A stretch of 64,000 nucleotides of DNA from the NCBI GenBank assembly GCA_046727735.1, contig JBKPDF010000040.1:13586-77585 (forward strand), written 5' to 3'. The first letter of the stretch is position 1, and the number at the start of each line of letters is the position of its first letter. Positions 1-8,864 of this stretch are shown here, piece by piece. A program made the translations under genes and the position numbers. The stretch is from AP-16 sp046727735. GTDB taxonomy: Bacteria; Pseudomonadota; Alphaproteobacteria; Rhizobiales; Xanthobacteraceae. The notes beneath the pieces were generated by a model, which was not told the DNA's origin, made no database searches, and was given only the letters and a program-made list of their open reading frames with translations.

Positions 1-303
1 CCCGTTCGGATGCAGCAGGCGGCGGAAGCCTTTCCGATCCGGGCCCCAGTGCAGATCCGCCTGGGAGTCGATGACCCGTTCCGCCGCCTGGCGAAACACA
101 TAGGGCCGGCCGAAGGGCAGTATGCCCCGGACCACGTCCGACAGAGTGACCTCGTAACACGGCAAGGGCGGTTCGCCGTCCGTGCCCCAGACCTGCTGAT
201 AAGGATTGGCGTAGAGCGCGCTGCGCACGTCGGAGAACCGCGAGCCCGCATAGGCGCGGTCTTCTTCGGTCATTTGTTCCGTGCCGAGATCGTTGCCGCT
301 CAT
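1..303 (-). CDS. Unidentified protein, N-terminal part only (possibly catalase-related)
   Basis: An open frame enters from the left edge of the window; only the first 101 codons are present. The first ATG is at 303, with a second in-frame ATG at 273 that could be the true start. The visible part is soluble, has no signal peptide, and contains the stretches PYQQVWGTD and GFRRLLHPNG. The last of these recalls heme-free or divergent catalase-family proteins of alphaproteobacteria, but the diagnostic part lies outside the window, so this is only a guess. It is read in the same direction as comM (443-1981), 140 bases downstream of it. Confidence 0.45.
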   Translation of the reverse strand, partial: MSGNDLGTEQMTEEDRAYAGSRFSDVRSALYANPYQQVWGTDGEPPLPCYEVTLSDVVRGILPFGRPYVFRQAAERVIDSQADLHWGPDRKGFRRLLHPNG

Positions 304-442
304 CGGTCTGCCGGACCTTGCGATCGCGACCCGCAGGCTAGCAGGTCGGAGCCCGGGTTGCATTCAAATCGATGTCAAACGATTGCGCGAACCGGTCCGT
401 AGAGGCGCCGCCATGGGGCGCGACACTGGAGTGCGCCGGGCC

Positions 443-1981
443 TCACGCGGCGCGGCGTACCTCGTCGATCAGCGCCCGGTAGGACAAAGCCTCGGCGAGG
501 TGCATGCGGCCGACATGCTCGGCGCCGTCGAGGTCGGCGAGCGTGCGCGCGACGCGCAGCACGCGGTGATAGCCGCGCGCGGAGAGCCGCATCGCGTCGG
601 CGGCCTCGCGCAAGAGCTTCAGCCCTGCGCCGTCGGGCTTGGCGATCTCCTCGAGCACGGGGCCCTGCGCCTGGGCGTTGGTACGCACGCCCGCGAGCCC
701 GCGCGCCGCGTAGCGCGCAGTCTGGATCTCGCGCGCGGCGGCGACGCGCGTCGCGACCTCGCGGCTGCCCTCGGCCGGCGGCGGCAGGATCAGGTCGGCG
801 GCACTCACCGCAGGCACCTCGATGTGCAGGTCGATGCGGTCCATCAGCGGCCCGGAAATGCGCGCCTGGTAGTCCGCCGCGCAGCGCGGGTTCGGTCCGC
901 GGTTGCAGGCGAATCCCGGCTCGTTGGCGCGCCCGCAGCGGCACGGGTTCATGGCCGCAACCAGCATCAGCCGCGACGGATAGGTCACACGGTGGTTGGC
1001 GCGCGAAATCAACACCTCGCCGGTCTCGATCGGCTGACGCAGCGCATCGAGCACGTGCGCCTGGAATTCCGGGAACTCGTCGAGAAACAGCACGCCGTGA
1101 TGGGCGAGCGAAACCTCGCCGGGCTTGGCGCGCAGCCCGCCGCCGACGAGCGCCGCCATGCTGGCGGAATGGTGCGGAGCGCGGAACGGCCGCCGACTCG
1201 ACAACGCGCCTTCGGCGATCTCGCCCGCGACCGAGGCGATCATCGAAACTTCGAGCAGTTCTTGCGGCGAGAGCGGCGGCAGGATCGAGGGCAGCCGGGC
1301 GGCGAGCATGGATTTTCCGGCGCCGGGCGGGCCGACCATCAAGAGATTATGGCCACCGGCCGCGGCGATTTCGAGCGCCCGCTTGGCGCTCTCCTGGCCC
1401 TTGATGTCTTTGAGATCGAGCGGCGGCTCGGCGAATTCCCGCACCTTCGGGGCCGGCCGGGACAGCACTTGCGTGCCCTTGAAATGATTGGCGAGCTGGA
1501 TGAGCGACTGCGCGGCGATGATCTCCATTTCGGGGCTCGCCCAGGCGGCTTCGGGGCCGCACGCGAACGGGCAGATGAGGCCTTCGCCGCGGGCATTGGC
1601 GCCGATCGCCGCCGGCAGAACCCCGGTGACCGGGGCGATCGAGCCGTCGAGCCCGAGCTCGCCGAGCACGGTGAAGCCGTCGAGCGCGTCGTGCGGAATC
1701 GCGCCGATCGCCGCCATCAGGCCGAGCGCGATCGGAAGGTCGTAGTGGCTGCCTTCCTTGGGCAGATCCGCGGGCGCGAGATTGACGATGATGCGCCGCG
1801 CCGGGAGCGCGAGCCCCGAGGCTACGAGGGCGCCCCGCACCCGCTCGCGCGCCTCCGACACGGCCTTGTCGGGCAGACCGACGATGATGAACGCCGGCAG
1901 CCCGGGGGCGACGCCGACCTGGACGTCGACGGCGCGCGCCTCGATGCCCTCGAATGCGACCGTGGAAACGCGCTGCACCAT
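443..1981 (-). CDS. comM: YifB/ComM family Mg-chelatase-like AAA+ ATPase
   Basis: A 512-residue protein, the usual length for ComM/YifB. Residues 1-170 form the N-terminal Lon-S5-like fold typical of the family (it starts MVQRVSTVAFEG). The AAA+ module begins near residue 190, with Walker A GPPGAGKSM at about 217-225 and Walker B VLFLDEF near residue 300. Further on there is a cysteine cluster (NPCRCG and PNPRC). In naturally competent bacteria ComM is a hexameric helicase that promotes branch migration during integration of transformed DNA; its role in non-competent species is less clear. The open frame continues upstream to 2197, but the family N-terminus matches the ATG at 1981. It is divergent from cysJ. 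Confidence 0.93.
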   Translation of the reverse strand: MVQRVSTVAFEGIEARAVDVQVGVAPGLPAFIIVGLPDKAVSEARERVRGALVASGLALPARRIIVNLAPADLPKEGSHYDLPIALGLMAAIGAIPHDALDGFTVLGELGLDGSIAPVTGVLPAAIGANARGEGLICPFACGPEAAWASPEMEIIAAQSLIQLANHFKGTQVLSRPAPKVREFAEPPLDLKDIKGQESAKRALEIAAAGGHNLLMVGPPGAGKSMLAARLPSILPPLSPQELLEVSMIASVAGEIAEGALSSRRPFRAPHHSASMAALVGGGLRAKPGEVSLAHHGVLFLDEFPEFQAHVLDALRQPIETGEVLISRANHRVTYPSRLMLVAAMNPCRCGRANEPGFACNRGPNPRCAADYQARISGPLMDRIDLHIEVPAVSAADLILPPPAEGSREVATRVAAAREIQTARYAARGLAGVRTNAQAQGPVLEEIAKPDGAGLKLLREAADAMRLSARGYHRVLRVARTLADLDGAEHVGRMHLAEALSYRALIDEVRRAA

Positions 1982-2304
1982 GCGGGCCCCCGGCATCAGA
2001 GTAGCCGACCGCTGTGTGTGCGGCAAGAACAATCCGAGAACAAGCGGCCGGGCCTCGCACAGACCGCCGTCCACCTCCGCGGTCCTCTGACGAAATTCGC
2101 GCGCTACGACCCGAGGCGGCACTAGGACGCAAATTTTGCGTTCGGAAGCAGAAATTAGGAAGATCGTCTTCCGGAGAACGGCACCAGGAAAATACATTCT
2201 TTTGATCCAAGTAAGGTTGCGAGTTTGGAGAATTATGTTCTAATCCGCGTTGATAGAGGTGCCCGGCGCGATCGAGCCGAGCTCCCGATGGCAGCGAGGC
2301 GCGG
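1982..2304. other. Intergenic region between divergent comM and cysJ
   Basis: This 323-base gap must hold the start signals of both divergent genes. Part of it, 2130-2240, is clearly more A/T-rich than the surroundings. A weak sigma-70-like pair reading toward cysJ can be drawn (TTGCGA at 2217, 17-base spacer, CTAATC at 2240), but it is not a convincing match. I see no riboswitch-like structure and no obvious CysB-type operator. Confidence 0.3.
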
Positions 2305-4053
2305 ATGAAAATTTCCCCAATCCCCAAGACCGCGCCGTTCGCCGAGGACGAGATCGACATCCTCAATCGGGTCGTCGGACCGGCGAGCCCAACCCAACGG
2401 GCCTGGCTCGCGGGCTTTTTGGCCGGGTTCGATGCCGCTCACGCAGCCCCGCAACCCGCCGCCCCGCCCCAGGCCGTCGAGCCGCTGACCATCCTCTACG
2501 CGACCGAATCGGGCAACGCCGAACGGCTCGCGTCCGACATGGCGAAATCGGCCCGCAAGCTCGGCTTCAAGCCTCTTCTCCTCGACATGGCCGACCTCGA
2601 GCTCGCGAGCCTCGCAAAGGTCCGCCGCCTCGTGGTGATTGCCTCCACGTGGGGCGAGGGCGAGCCGCCCGCGCGCGCCGTCCACCCCTATGCGGAGCTG
2701 ATGAGCGATGAGGCGCCGCGGCTCGACGGCGTCGAATTCTCGGTACTGGCGCTCGGCGACAGCGCCTACGCGGAATTCTGCGCCATCGGCAAGGCGATCG
2801 ATGCGCGGCTTGCGGCGCTCGGCGCCAAGCGGGTCGCGGAGCGGATCGATTGCGACATCGATTTCGCCGAGCCTGCCGCGCGCTGGATCGAATCGACACT
2901 GCGGGCGCTCGGGCCGCCGGTCTCGGCCGACAGCCGCGGCACGGTGATCGCCGTCGATTTCGCCGCACGGCAGGCGAGCGCGCCCGATCTCGGCATTGTC
3001 GAGGCGGAGCTCACGGAAAAGATCAACCTCAACTCCTCGCATTCCGACAAGCAGACGTTCCACCTCGAGCTCGCGCTGCCGGAGGGCTTCGCCTATCAGC
3101 CGGGAGATTCGCTCGACATCTTTGCGCACAACGACCCGGCTTATGCGGATGCGCTGCTGCACGCCTCCGGCCTGTCCGGCGACGCCGCGCTGCGTGACAG
3201 GCTCATTGGTTCGCGCGACATCACGACGCTGTCGCTCAAGAGCTGGCAGAATTTCGTCGACGCCACGGGTCATGCGGACGCCAAGGCGCTGCTGGATTCC
3301 GGCGCCGCGAGCTCGTGGATCGCGGGCCGCCAGCTGATCGATCTCGTCGACGCATTCCCGGCCACGCTCTCGCCGGAAATGCTGGAAAAGATCACGCGGC
3401 CGCTTGCGCCGCGCGCCTATTCGGTCGCGTCCTCGCAACGCGAGTTTGCCGGCGAGGCGCATCTGCTCGTCTGCGCGGTGCGCTACGAGAGTCAGGGCCG
3501 GCGCCGTGCCGGCGTGGCTTCGAGCTATGTCGCCGACCGGCTGCGCAAGGCCGAGCCCCTGCGTGTCAAGCTGCGGCCGAACCGGCATTTCGCGCTGCCG
3601 GCGCCGGACAAGGACATCATCATGGTCGGGCCGGGGACCGGCATCGCGCCGTTCCGCGCCTTCGTACAGGAACGCCGTGCAACCGCCGCGACAGGACGCA
3701 ACTGGCTGTTCTTCGGCGACCGCCGCTTCACCCACGATTTCCTCTATCAGCTCGAATGGCAGGAGGCGCTCGCGGATGGCGCGCTGAGCCGGATCGATCT
3801 CGCCTTCTCGCGCGATCAGCCCGAAAAGGTCTACGTGCAGCACCGCATGTGGGAGGCGCGGTACGATCTCGTCGATTGGCTCGACAACGGCGCGCATTTC
3901 TACGTCTGCGGCGACGCCAAGAACATGGCAAAGGACGTGCGGGAAACCCTGGTCCGGGCGTTCGCCGACGTGAAGGCGCTCGCGCCCGACGCCGCCGAAG
4001 CCGCGGTGCGCGAGCTCGAAAAGGGCCGCCGCTACCTTCAGGACGTCTACTGA
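2305..4053 (+). CDS. cysJ: Sulfite reductase (NADPH) flavoprotein subunit, CysJ-like
   Basis: A diflavin reductase of 582 residues, close to the usual length of about 600. The flavodoxin (FMN) domain starts near residue 62 with ILYATESGNAE. The FAD domain carries the RAYSVASS motif (FAD-binding R-x-Y-S), and the C-terminal NADPH domain has GPGTGIAPFRAF and ends in an aromatic residue (DVY) like other cytochrome P450 reductase relatives. It passes electrons from NADPH through FAD and FMN to the sulfite reductase hemoprotein. That partner follows 16 bases downstream (cysI), so the pair forms an operon for reducing sulfite to sulfide in cysteine synthesis. The first 60 residues are a poorly conserved lead-in. 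Confidence 0.93.
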   Translation: MKISPIPKTAPFAEDEIDILNRVVGPASPTQRAWLAGFLAGFDAAHAAPQPAAPPQAVEPLTILYATESGNAERLASDMAKSARKLGFKPLLLDMADLELASLAKVRRLVVIASTWGEGEPPARAVHPYAELMSDEAPRLDGVEFSVLALGDSAYAEFCAIGKAIDARLAALGAKRVAERIDCDIDFAEPAARWIESTLRALGPPVSADSRGTVIAVDFAARQASAPDLGIVEAELTEKINLNSSHSDKQTFHLELALPEGFAYQPGDSLDIFAHNDPAYADALLHASGLSGDAALRDRLIGSRDITTLSLKSWQNFVDATGHADAKALLDSGAASSWIAGRQLIDLVDAFPATLSPEMLEKITRPLAPRAYSVASSQREFAGEAHLLVCAVRYESQGRRRAGVASSYVADRLRKAEPLRVKLRPNRHFALPAPDKDIIMVGPGTGIAPFRAFVQERRATAATGRNWLFFGDRRFTHDFLYQLEWQEALADGALSRIDLAFSRDQPEKVYVQHRMWEARYDLVDWLDNGAHFYVCGDAKNMAKDVRETLVRAFADVKALAPDAAEAAVRELEKGRRYLQDVY

Positions 4054-4069
4054 AGCCGCGCGGCTTTCG

Positions 4070-5791
4070 ATGAACTCCGTCAAAGAACTCTCGCGCGTCG
4101 AGCGCATCAAGGAGGCGAGCGCGTATCTGCGCGGCACGCTCGGCGAAGGCTTGCGCGAAACAGTCACCGGCGCGATCTCCGATGACGACGCACAGCTCGT
4201 GAAATTCCACGGGATGTACCTGCAGGACGACCGCGACCTGCGCGGCGAGCGCGCCAAGAAGAAGATGGAGAAGGCGTTCGCCTTCATGATCCGCGTGCGC
4301 TTTCCGGGCGGCATCTGCACGCCGGCGCAATGGCTGACGCTGGCGCGCATCGGGCGCGACTACGGCAACGGCACGGTGCGCATCACCACCCGGCAATCGG
4401 TTCAGCTTCACGGCGTGATCAAGTCGAACCTGAAAACCGCCCTCAAGGCCATCGACGAAACGTTGCTCACCACCATTGCGGCCTGCGGCGATGTCAACCG
4501 CAACGTGATGTGCAACCCGAATCCCTACCAGTCGCGGGCACATGCCGCGGCGCTCGATGTGGCGCGGGCGATTTCCGCGCATCTCACGCCCCGCACGCCG
4601 GCCTATCGCGAGATCTGGCTCGACGGCGAGCGCATCGCGGGCGGCGCGCCGGATGCGGTCGAGCCGATCTACGGCAAGACGTATCTGCCGCGAAAATTCA
4701 AGATCGCGGTCGCGGTGCCGCCCTCGAACGACGTCGACGTCTATGCCCACGATCTGAGCTTCATCGCCATTCTGGACGCGCGCGGCGGCGTGACCGGCTT
4801 CAACGTGATGATCGGCGGCGGCATGGGCATGACCCATGGGGAACCCGACACTTATCCGCGCACCGGGGATCTCATCGGGTTCTGCCGGACGGAAGACGCG
4901 GTCGCGGTCGCCGAAGCGGTCGTGACCGTGCAGCGCGACTGGGGCGACCGCTCGAACCGCAAGCACGCGCGCGTGAAATATACGGTCGAGGACCGCGGTC
5001 TCGGCGCGTTCCGGGCCGAGGTCGAGCGCCGCATCGGCCGGCCGCTCGATCCGCCGCGCGCCTTTGCGTTCACCTCGACCGGCGACCGCTACGGTTGGAC
5101 GCGGGGCGAGGATGGCCGTTCGCATCTCACGGTGTTCATCGAGAACGGCCGGGTTCGGGACGTCGCCGGCGGTGCGCGGCAGCTCGCGGGAATTTCCGGC
5201 ATCGCCGAAATCCACGAGGGCGATTTCCGTTTCACGGCCAACCAGAACCTCATCATCGCCAACGTGGCGCCGGATCGGCGCGACGAGATCGAGCGGTTGG
5301 TCGTGGAGCACGGAATCGGCCGGATCAGCTCGGGCCTGCGGGGCAACGCGATGGCGTGCGTTGCGCTGCCGACCTGCGGGCTAGCGCTCGCCGAGAGCGA
5401 GCGCTATCTGCCGGACCTGATCGGCGCGCTCGAAGCGCGGCTCGATGCGCACGGGCTCACCGCGGACGACATCGTCATCCGCATGACCGGCTGCCCCAAC
5501 GGCTGCGCCCGGCCGTATCTCGCGGAGATCGCGCTCGTCGGCAAGGGCCCGGGCCGCTACAACCTCTATCTCGGGGCCGCATTCGACGGCTCGCGTATGT
5601 CGAAGCTCTTTGCCGAGGATCTCGATCACGACGCGATCGTCGCGACCCTCGATCCGGTGCTCGCGGCTTATGCGCGCGAGCGGCAGACGGAGGAGCATTT
5701 CGGCGATTACGTCATCCGTGCCGGCTTCGTCTCGGCCTCCGGCAACGGCAGCGAGTTCCATAGCGACACCGGTGCCAAGCGGCGGGCGTAG
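4070..5791 (+). CDS. cysI: Sulfite reductase hemoprotein subunit, CysI-like
   Basis: A 573-residue protein with the duplicated nitrite/sulfite reductase ferredoxin-like and siroheme domains. The 4Fe-4S/siroheme ligands are visible as C-x5-C (CVALPTC, about residues 430-436) and C-x3-C (CPNGC, about 475-479). Together with CysJ it would reduce sulfite to sulfide with six electrons in the cytoplasm. A TGG repeat of arginines typical of anion-binding siroheme enzymes is seen around RITTRQSVQLHG. The ATG at 4070 is 16 bases after the cysJ stop, consistent with one transcript. Ferredoxin-dependent sulfite reductases share these motifs, but the cysJ neighbour argues for the NADPH type. Confidence 0.93.
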   Translation: MNSVKELSRVERIKEASAYLRGTLGEGLRETVTGAISDDDAQLVKFHGMYLQDDRDLRGERAKKKMEKAFAFMIRVRFPGGICTPAQWLTLARIGRDYGNGTVRITTRQSVQLHGVIKSNLKTALKAIDETLLTTIAACGDVNRNVMCNPNPYQSRAHAAALDVARAISAHLTPRTPAYREIWLDGERIAGGAPDAVEPIYGKTYLPRKFKIAVAVPPSNDVDVYAHDLSFIAILDARGGVTGFNVMIGGGMGMTHGEPDTYPRTGDLIGFCRTEDAVAVAEAVVTVQRDWGDRSNRKHARVKYTVEDRGLGAFRAEVERRIGRPLDPPRAFAFTSTGDRYGWTRGEDGRSHLTVFIENGRVRDVAGGARQLAGISGIAEIHEGDFRFTANQNLIIANVAPDRRDEIERLVVEHGIGRISSGLRGNAMACVALPTCGLALAESERYLPDLIGALEARLDAHGLTADDIVIRMTGCPNGCARPYLAEIALVGKGPGRYNLYLGAAFDGSRMSKLFAEDLDHDAIVATLDPVLAAYARERQTEEHFGDYVIRAGFVSASGNGSEFHSDTGAKRRA

Positions 5792-5914
5792 GCCCCGCTC
5801 CGCGGCGGATCGGCTCCGCGCGTCTGGCCCGCTTTTCAGCACAGCCCGGGAATAAATCCCCTCGGTGCCCGGTCTCCGCGTCCGTCAAGCCGAATTCAGC
5901 ACGGGAGCGATGCC

Positions 5915-6847
5915 ATGCGCGAGAGCGACGAGAGAGGTCCGAGCCGCCGTAAGGTCCTGGAATGCATGACCTGGGCGGGCACGGGAGTGCTGTGGACGAT
6001 TGCGGGCGGGGTGCCGCGCTCGCTCGGGCTCATCGACGGCGCGCTTGCGGCCGAGTCGGGAGCGCTGACGTTCCTGCAGATCAGCGACAGCCATGTCGGG
6101 TTCGACAAGCCCGCCAATCCCAACGCGATCGGCACGCTCGAACAGGCGATCGGACAGGTCAAGGCGGTGAGCCCCAAGCCTGCCTTCCTGCTCCACACCG
6201 GCGACATCACCCATTTGTCGAAGCCGGCGGAGTTCGACGACGCCGAGCGCATCATCTCGCAGGCCGGCCTCGACGTGCATTACGTGCCGGGCGAGCACGA
6301 CATTCTCGACGAGGAGGTAAAACTCTATCGCGACCGCTACGGCAAGAACGCCAAAGGCGCCGGCTGGTACAGTTTCGATGCCGGCGGCGTGCATTTCGTC
6401 GGCCTTGTCAACGTCGTCAATCTCAAGGCCGGTGGCCTCGGCAATCTCGGCGAGGAGCAGCTCAACTGGCTCGCCGATGACCTGAAGGGCAAATCCGCGG
6501 AAACGCCGATCGTGGTGTTCGCCCATATCCCGCTGTGGACCGTGTATCCGCAATGGGGGTGGGGCACCGAGGATTCCGGGCGTGCGCTCGAGCTCATGAA
6601 GCGCTTCGGTTCCGTGACCGTGCTCAACGGCCACATTCACCAGGTGATGCAGAAGGTCGAGGGCAACGTCGCGTTCCATACCGCGATGTCGACGGCGTTC
6701 CCGCAGCCCGCTCCCGGCACCGCGCCCTCGCCCGGCCCCATGAAGGTTGCGGACGACAAGCTGCGCACGCTGCTCGGGACGAGCGACATCCGCTTCGTGC
6801 GCGGCCAGCAGCGCCTCGCGATCATCGACAAGCCGTTACAGAGCTGA
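5915..6847 (+). CDS. Exported metallophosphoesterase (Tat signal)
   Basis: A 310-residue calcineurin-like phosphoesterase. The N-terminus has a twin-arginine motif (SRRKVLE) followed by a hydrophobic stretch ending near ALAAESG, so it should be exported folded. Metal-binding motifs follow in order: DSHVGFD (D-x-H), GDITH (GD-x-x-D/H), GEHD (in place of the common GNHD), FAHIP and GHIH. The GEHD and GDITH variants recur in Tat-exported members, so activity is likely kept; the substrate is unknown. A Shine-Dalgarno-like GGGAGCGA precedes the ATG. The next gene, 20 bases downstream, encodes an exported cupredoxin, so the two probably form a periplasmic pair. Confidence 0.85.
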   Translation: MRESDERGPSRRKVLECMTWAGTGVLWTIAGGVPRSLGLIDGALAAESGALTFLQISDSHVGFDKPANPNAIGTLEQAIGQVKAVSPKPAFLLHTGDITHLSKPAEFDDAERIISQAGLDVHYVPGEHDILDEEVKLYRDRYGKNAKGAGWYSFDAGGVHFVGLVNVVNLKAGGLGNLGEEQLNWLADDLKGKSAETPIVVFAHIPLWTVYPQWGWGTEDSGRALELMKRFGSVTVLNGHIHQVMQKVEGNVAFHTAMSTAFPQPAPGTAPSPGPMKVADDKLRTLLGTSDIRFVRGQQRLAIIDKPLQS

Positions 6848-6867
6848 CGGCCGGAGCAGGTGGTGTC

Positions 6868-7230
6868 ATGTCAGTTGAACGCCGTCTTGCGCGGCGCAGA
6901 TGGCTCTGCGCCGCAACCCTGGTCGCCGCGCTCGCGTTCGGCCTCGCCCCGGCGCGCGCCGAGGACGCGTCGGTGACGATCGACAATTTCACCTTTGCGC
7001 CCGCGCAGGTCACCGTGAAGGCGGGCACGACGGTGGTCTGGCGCAACGAGGACGATATCCCGCACACGATTGCGTCCTCGGCGCGGCTGTTCAAATCGAA
7101 AGCGCTCGACACCGACGACAGCTTTTCCTTCACGTTCAAGGATGCCGGCACCTACGAATATTTCTGCTCGCTGCATCCGCACATGAAGGGCACGATCGTG
7201 GTCGAGCCCGCCGAGCACGCGGCGAAGTGA
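6868..7230 (+). CDS. Exported cupredoxin (type 1 copper protein)
   Basis: A 120-residue precursor. Residues 1-31 form a signal peptide rich in arginine (ERRLARRRW) with a probable cut after APARA. The mature part is a plastocyanin/amicyanin-like beta barrel with all four type 1 copper ligands: H66 (IPHTI), C100, H103 and M106 (CSLHPHM). Such proteins carry single electrons in the periplasm. The ATG at 6868 was chosen because it directly precedes the signal peptide; the longer open frame upstream overlaps the phosphoesterase gene. It lies 20 bases after that gene and is probably co-transcribed. Which redox enzyme it serves cannot be told from this window. Confidence 0.88.
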   Translation: MSVERRLARRRWLCAATLVAALAFGLAPARAEDASVTIDNFTFAPAQVTVKAGTTVVWRNEDDIPHTIASSARLFKSKALDTDDSFSFTFKDAGTYEYFCSLHPHMKGTIVVEPAEHAAK

Positions 7231-7275
7231 AACATTTGGGGCGGGCGTTGTTTCACTGTGCCGCGTCGAAATCGA

Positions 7276-7396
7276 CTCCCTCGCCCCGAAGGGGAGAGGG
7301 ATGGGGTGAGGGGGAACGGATCAGTAATGCGATTGTGGCCCCTCACTCGGCGTCGCTGCGCGACGCCGACCTCTCCCCGACGGGGAGAGGTGAAGA
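7276..7396. repeat. Composite palindromic repeat, CTCCCC/GGGGAG family
   Basis: The left end is a hairpin (CCCTCGCCCC / GGGGAGAGGG) followed by the conserved tail ATGGGGTGAGGGGG. The right end is the reverse arrangement: CCCCTCAC, a variable GC-rich stem, then a second hairpin (CTCTCCCC / GGGGAGAG). The same architecture recurs at 24857-25014, 32014-32125, 36097-36221 and around 42.1-42.8 kb. The right end runs into the 3' end of gshB and supplies its last codons. Confidence 0.75.
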
Positions 7397-8332
7397 CCGC
7401 ATCGCTTCGATCTTGTCCCAGATCAGCGCCGCGATGTCGGGGCCGCCGAAATTCTTTACTGCGCGGATTCCGGTCGGCGAGGTGACGTTGATCTCGGTCA
7501 GGAATCCGTCGATCACGTCGATGCCGACGAACAAGAGGCCGCGCGCGCGCAACGCCGGCCCGAGCCGCGCGCAAATCTCGCGCTCGCGCGCATTGAGCTC
7601 GGTTGCCTGCGCGGCGCCGCCGCGCACCATGTTCGAGCGTAGGTCGTCGGGCTGCGGCACGCGGTTGACCGCCCCGGCAAACTCGCCGTCGACGAGGATG
7701 ATGCGCTTGTCACCCTGCCGCACCGCCGGCAGATAGCGCTGCACCACCCACGGCTCGCGGAAGGTCGCCGCGAACAGATCGTAGAGCGAGCCGAAGTTCA
7801 TGTCCTCGCGGGAAAGCCGGAACACGGCGGCGCCGCCCGCGCCGAACAGCGGCTTCATGACGATGTCGCCGTGCTCCGCGTGGAACCGCTGGATCTCGCT
7901 GCGGTCGCGGGTGATCAGCGTCGGCGGCATCAGGTCCGCGAACTCGATGACGAACAGCTTTTCGGGCGCGTTGCGCACATGCCCGGGATCGTTGACGACC
8001 AGCGTCTTGGGATGGATGCGCTCGAGCAGGTGCGTCGAAGCCACATAGGCGAGGTCGAACGGGGGATCCTGGCGCATCAGCACGACGTCGAAGGCTGACA
8101 GCTCGACCCGGCGCGCCTCCCCGAGCTTGTAATGCTCGCCCTCCCGATCGACGACCGAGAGCGGCTGCACCTGCGCGAACAAGGTGCCGTCCCGCAGCGC
8201 CAAGCGGTCGGGCGTGTAGTAGCTGATGCCAAAGCCGCGCGCCTGCGCCTCGAGCAGTAGGGCGAATGTCGAATCCCCGCGGATGTTGATCCGCTCGATC
8301 GGATCCATCTGCACCGCGACGTTCAAAGTCAT
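7343..8332 (-). CDS. gshB: Glutathione synthetase
   Basis: A 329-residue ATP-grasp enzyme, slightly longer than the usual 315. It joins gamma-glutamylcysteine and glycine with ATP to make glutathione in the cytoplasm. The N-terminus (VAVQMDPIERINIRGDST), the ATP-grasp segment MKPLFGAGGAAVFR and the metal/substrate segment EINVTSPTG are all present. The last 17 or so residues (after KIEAM) are encoded by the palindromic repeat at 7337-7396, so the tail SSPLPVGERSAS is not a native part of the enzyme. It is the last gene of a minus-strand group with yraN and rsmI, a common alphaproteobacterial order. Confidence 0.95.
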   Translation of the reverse strand: MTLNVAVQMDPIERINIRGDSTFALLLEAQARGFGISYYTPDRLALRDGTLFAQVQPLSVVDREGEHYKLGEARRVELSAFDVVLMRQDPPFDLAYVASTHLLERIHPKTLVVNDPGHVRNAPEKLFVIEFADLMPPTLITRDRSEIQRFHAEHGDIVMKPLFGAGGAAVFRLSREDMNFGSLYDLFAATFREPWVVQRYLPAVRQGDKRIILVDGEFAGAVNRVPQPDDLRSNMVRGGAAQATELNAREREICARLGPALRARGLLFVGIDVIDGFLTEINVTSPTGIRAVKNFGGPDIAALIWDKIEAMRSSPLPVGERSASRSDAE

Positions 8333-8447
8333 GCTGGTCGCTCAATCGCCCGCCGGACCGCGGCCTGGGCGCCAAGGCATGTTCATGCGGCAAGCCATTG
8401 TCAATCTGGATCGGTCCGCATGCACCAGAGTCGGCTTTGGCGCATTC

Positions 8448-8864
8448 TCAGGGGGTCGCGTCGAACGCCGCGATGATGTGACGCGGCCAGCGCCGCGGCG
8501 TCACCAGCACCGCATCGAAGCGGATCTCGCGCGAAGCATCCTCGGGATGACCGGCAAGCCAAGCAGCGGCCGCCGCCAGGATCCGGCGCTGCTGGCGCCC
8601 GCTCAGCGCTTCCGCTGCGGCATCGAGCCCGGCGCGGGCCTTGACCTCGACGAAGACGAGGACCCCGCGGCGCCGGGCAACGATGTCGATCTCCCCCACC
8701 GGGCTCTGCCAGCGGCGCGCCAGGATGCGGTAGCCTTTGAGGAGCAGCAGCACGACCGCGCGGGTTTCGGCCGAAAGCCCGCGGCGCAGCGCCGCCCGCC
8801 GCTCCGGATTCGGGCCGGAGCTTGGCGCACGGGTCGCACCCGGCCGCTCAATCCGCCGGGTCAT
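8448..8864 (-). CDS. YraN/UPF0102 family putative endonuclease
   Basis: A 138-residue protein with the UPF0102 core: ILARRWQSPVGEIDIVARR followed by VLVFVEVKAR. The E/D-x-EVK pattern is that of restriction-endonuclease-like nucleases of the Holliday-junction resolvase fold, though no defined cellular role is settled. The ATG at 8864 overlaps the end of rsmI by 17 bases, suggesting translational coupling. The open frame extends upstream inside rsmI, but the residues there have no family resemblance. The order rsmI-yraN-gshB is widely kept in Hyphomicrobiales. Confidence 0.85.
   Translation of the reverse strand: MTRRIERPGATRAPSSGPNPERRAALRRGLSAETRAVVLLLLKGYRILARRWQSPVGEIDIVARRRGVLVFVEVKARAGLDAAAEALSGRQQRRILAAAAAWLAGHPEDASREIRFDAVLVTPRRWPRHIIAAFDATP

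Noticed and set aside
281..2125. A 614-codon open frame on the plus strand opposite comM
   Set aside because: It is a shadow of comM on the other strand: Arg/Ala/Gly-rich, no domain, and comM has full family motifs.
2233..5311. Long minus-strand frames across cysJ and cysI (2233-4350 and 3728-5311)
   Set aside because: High-GC shadows of cysJ and cysI; no motif, no ribosome site, and very high Arg/His/Ala content.
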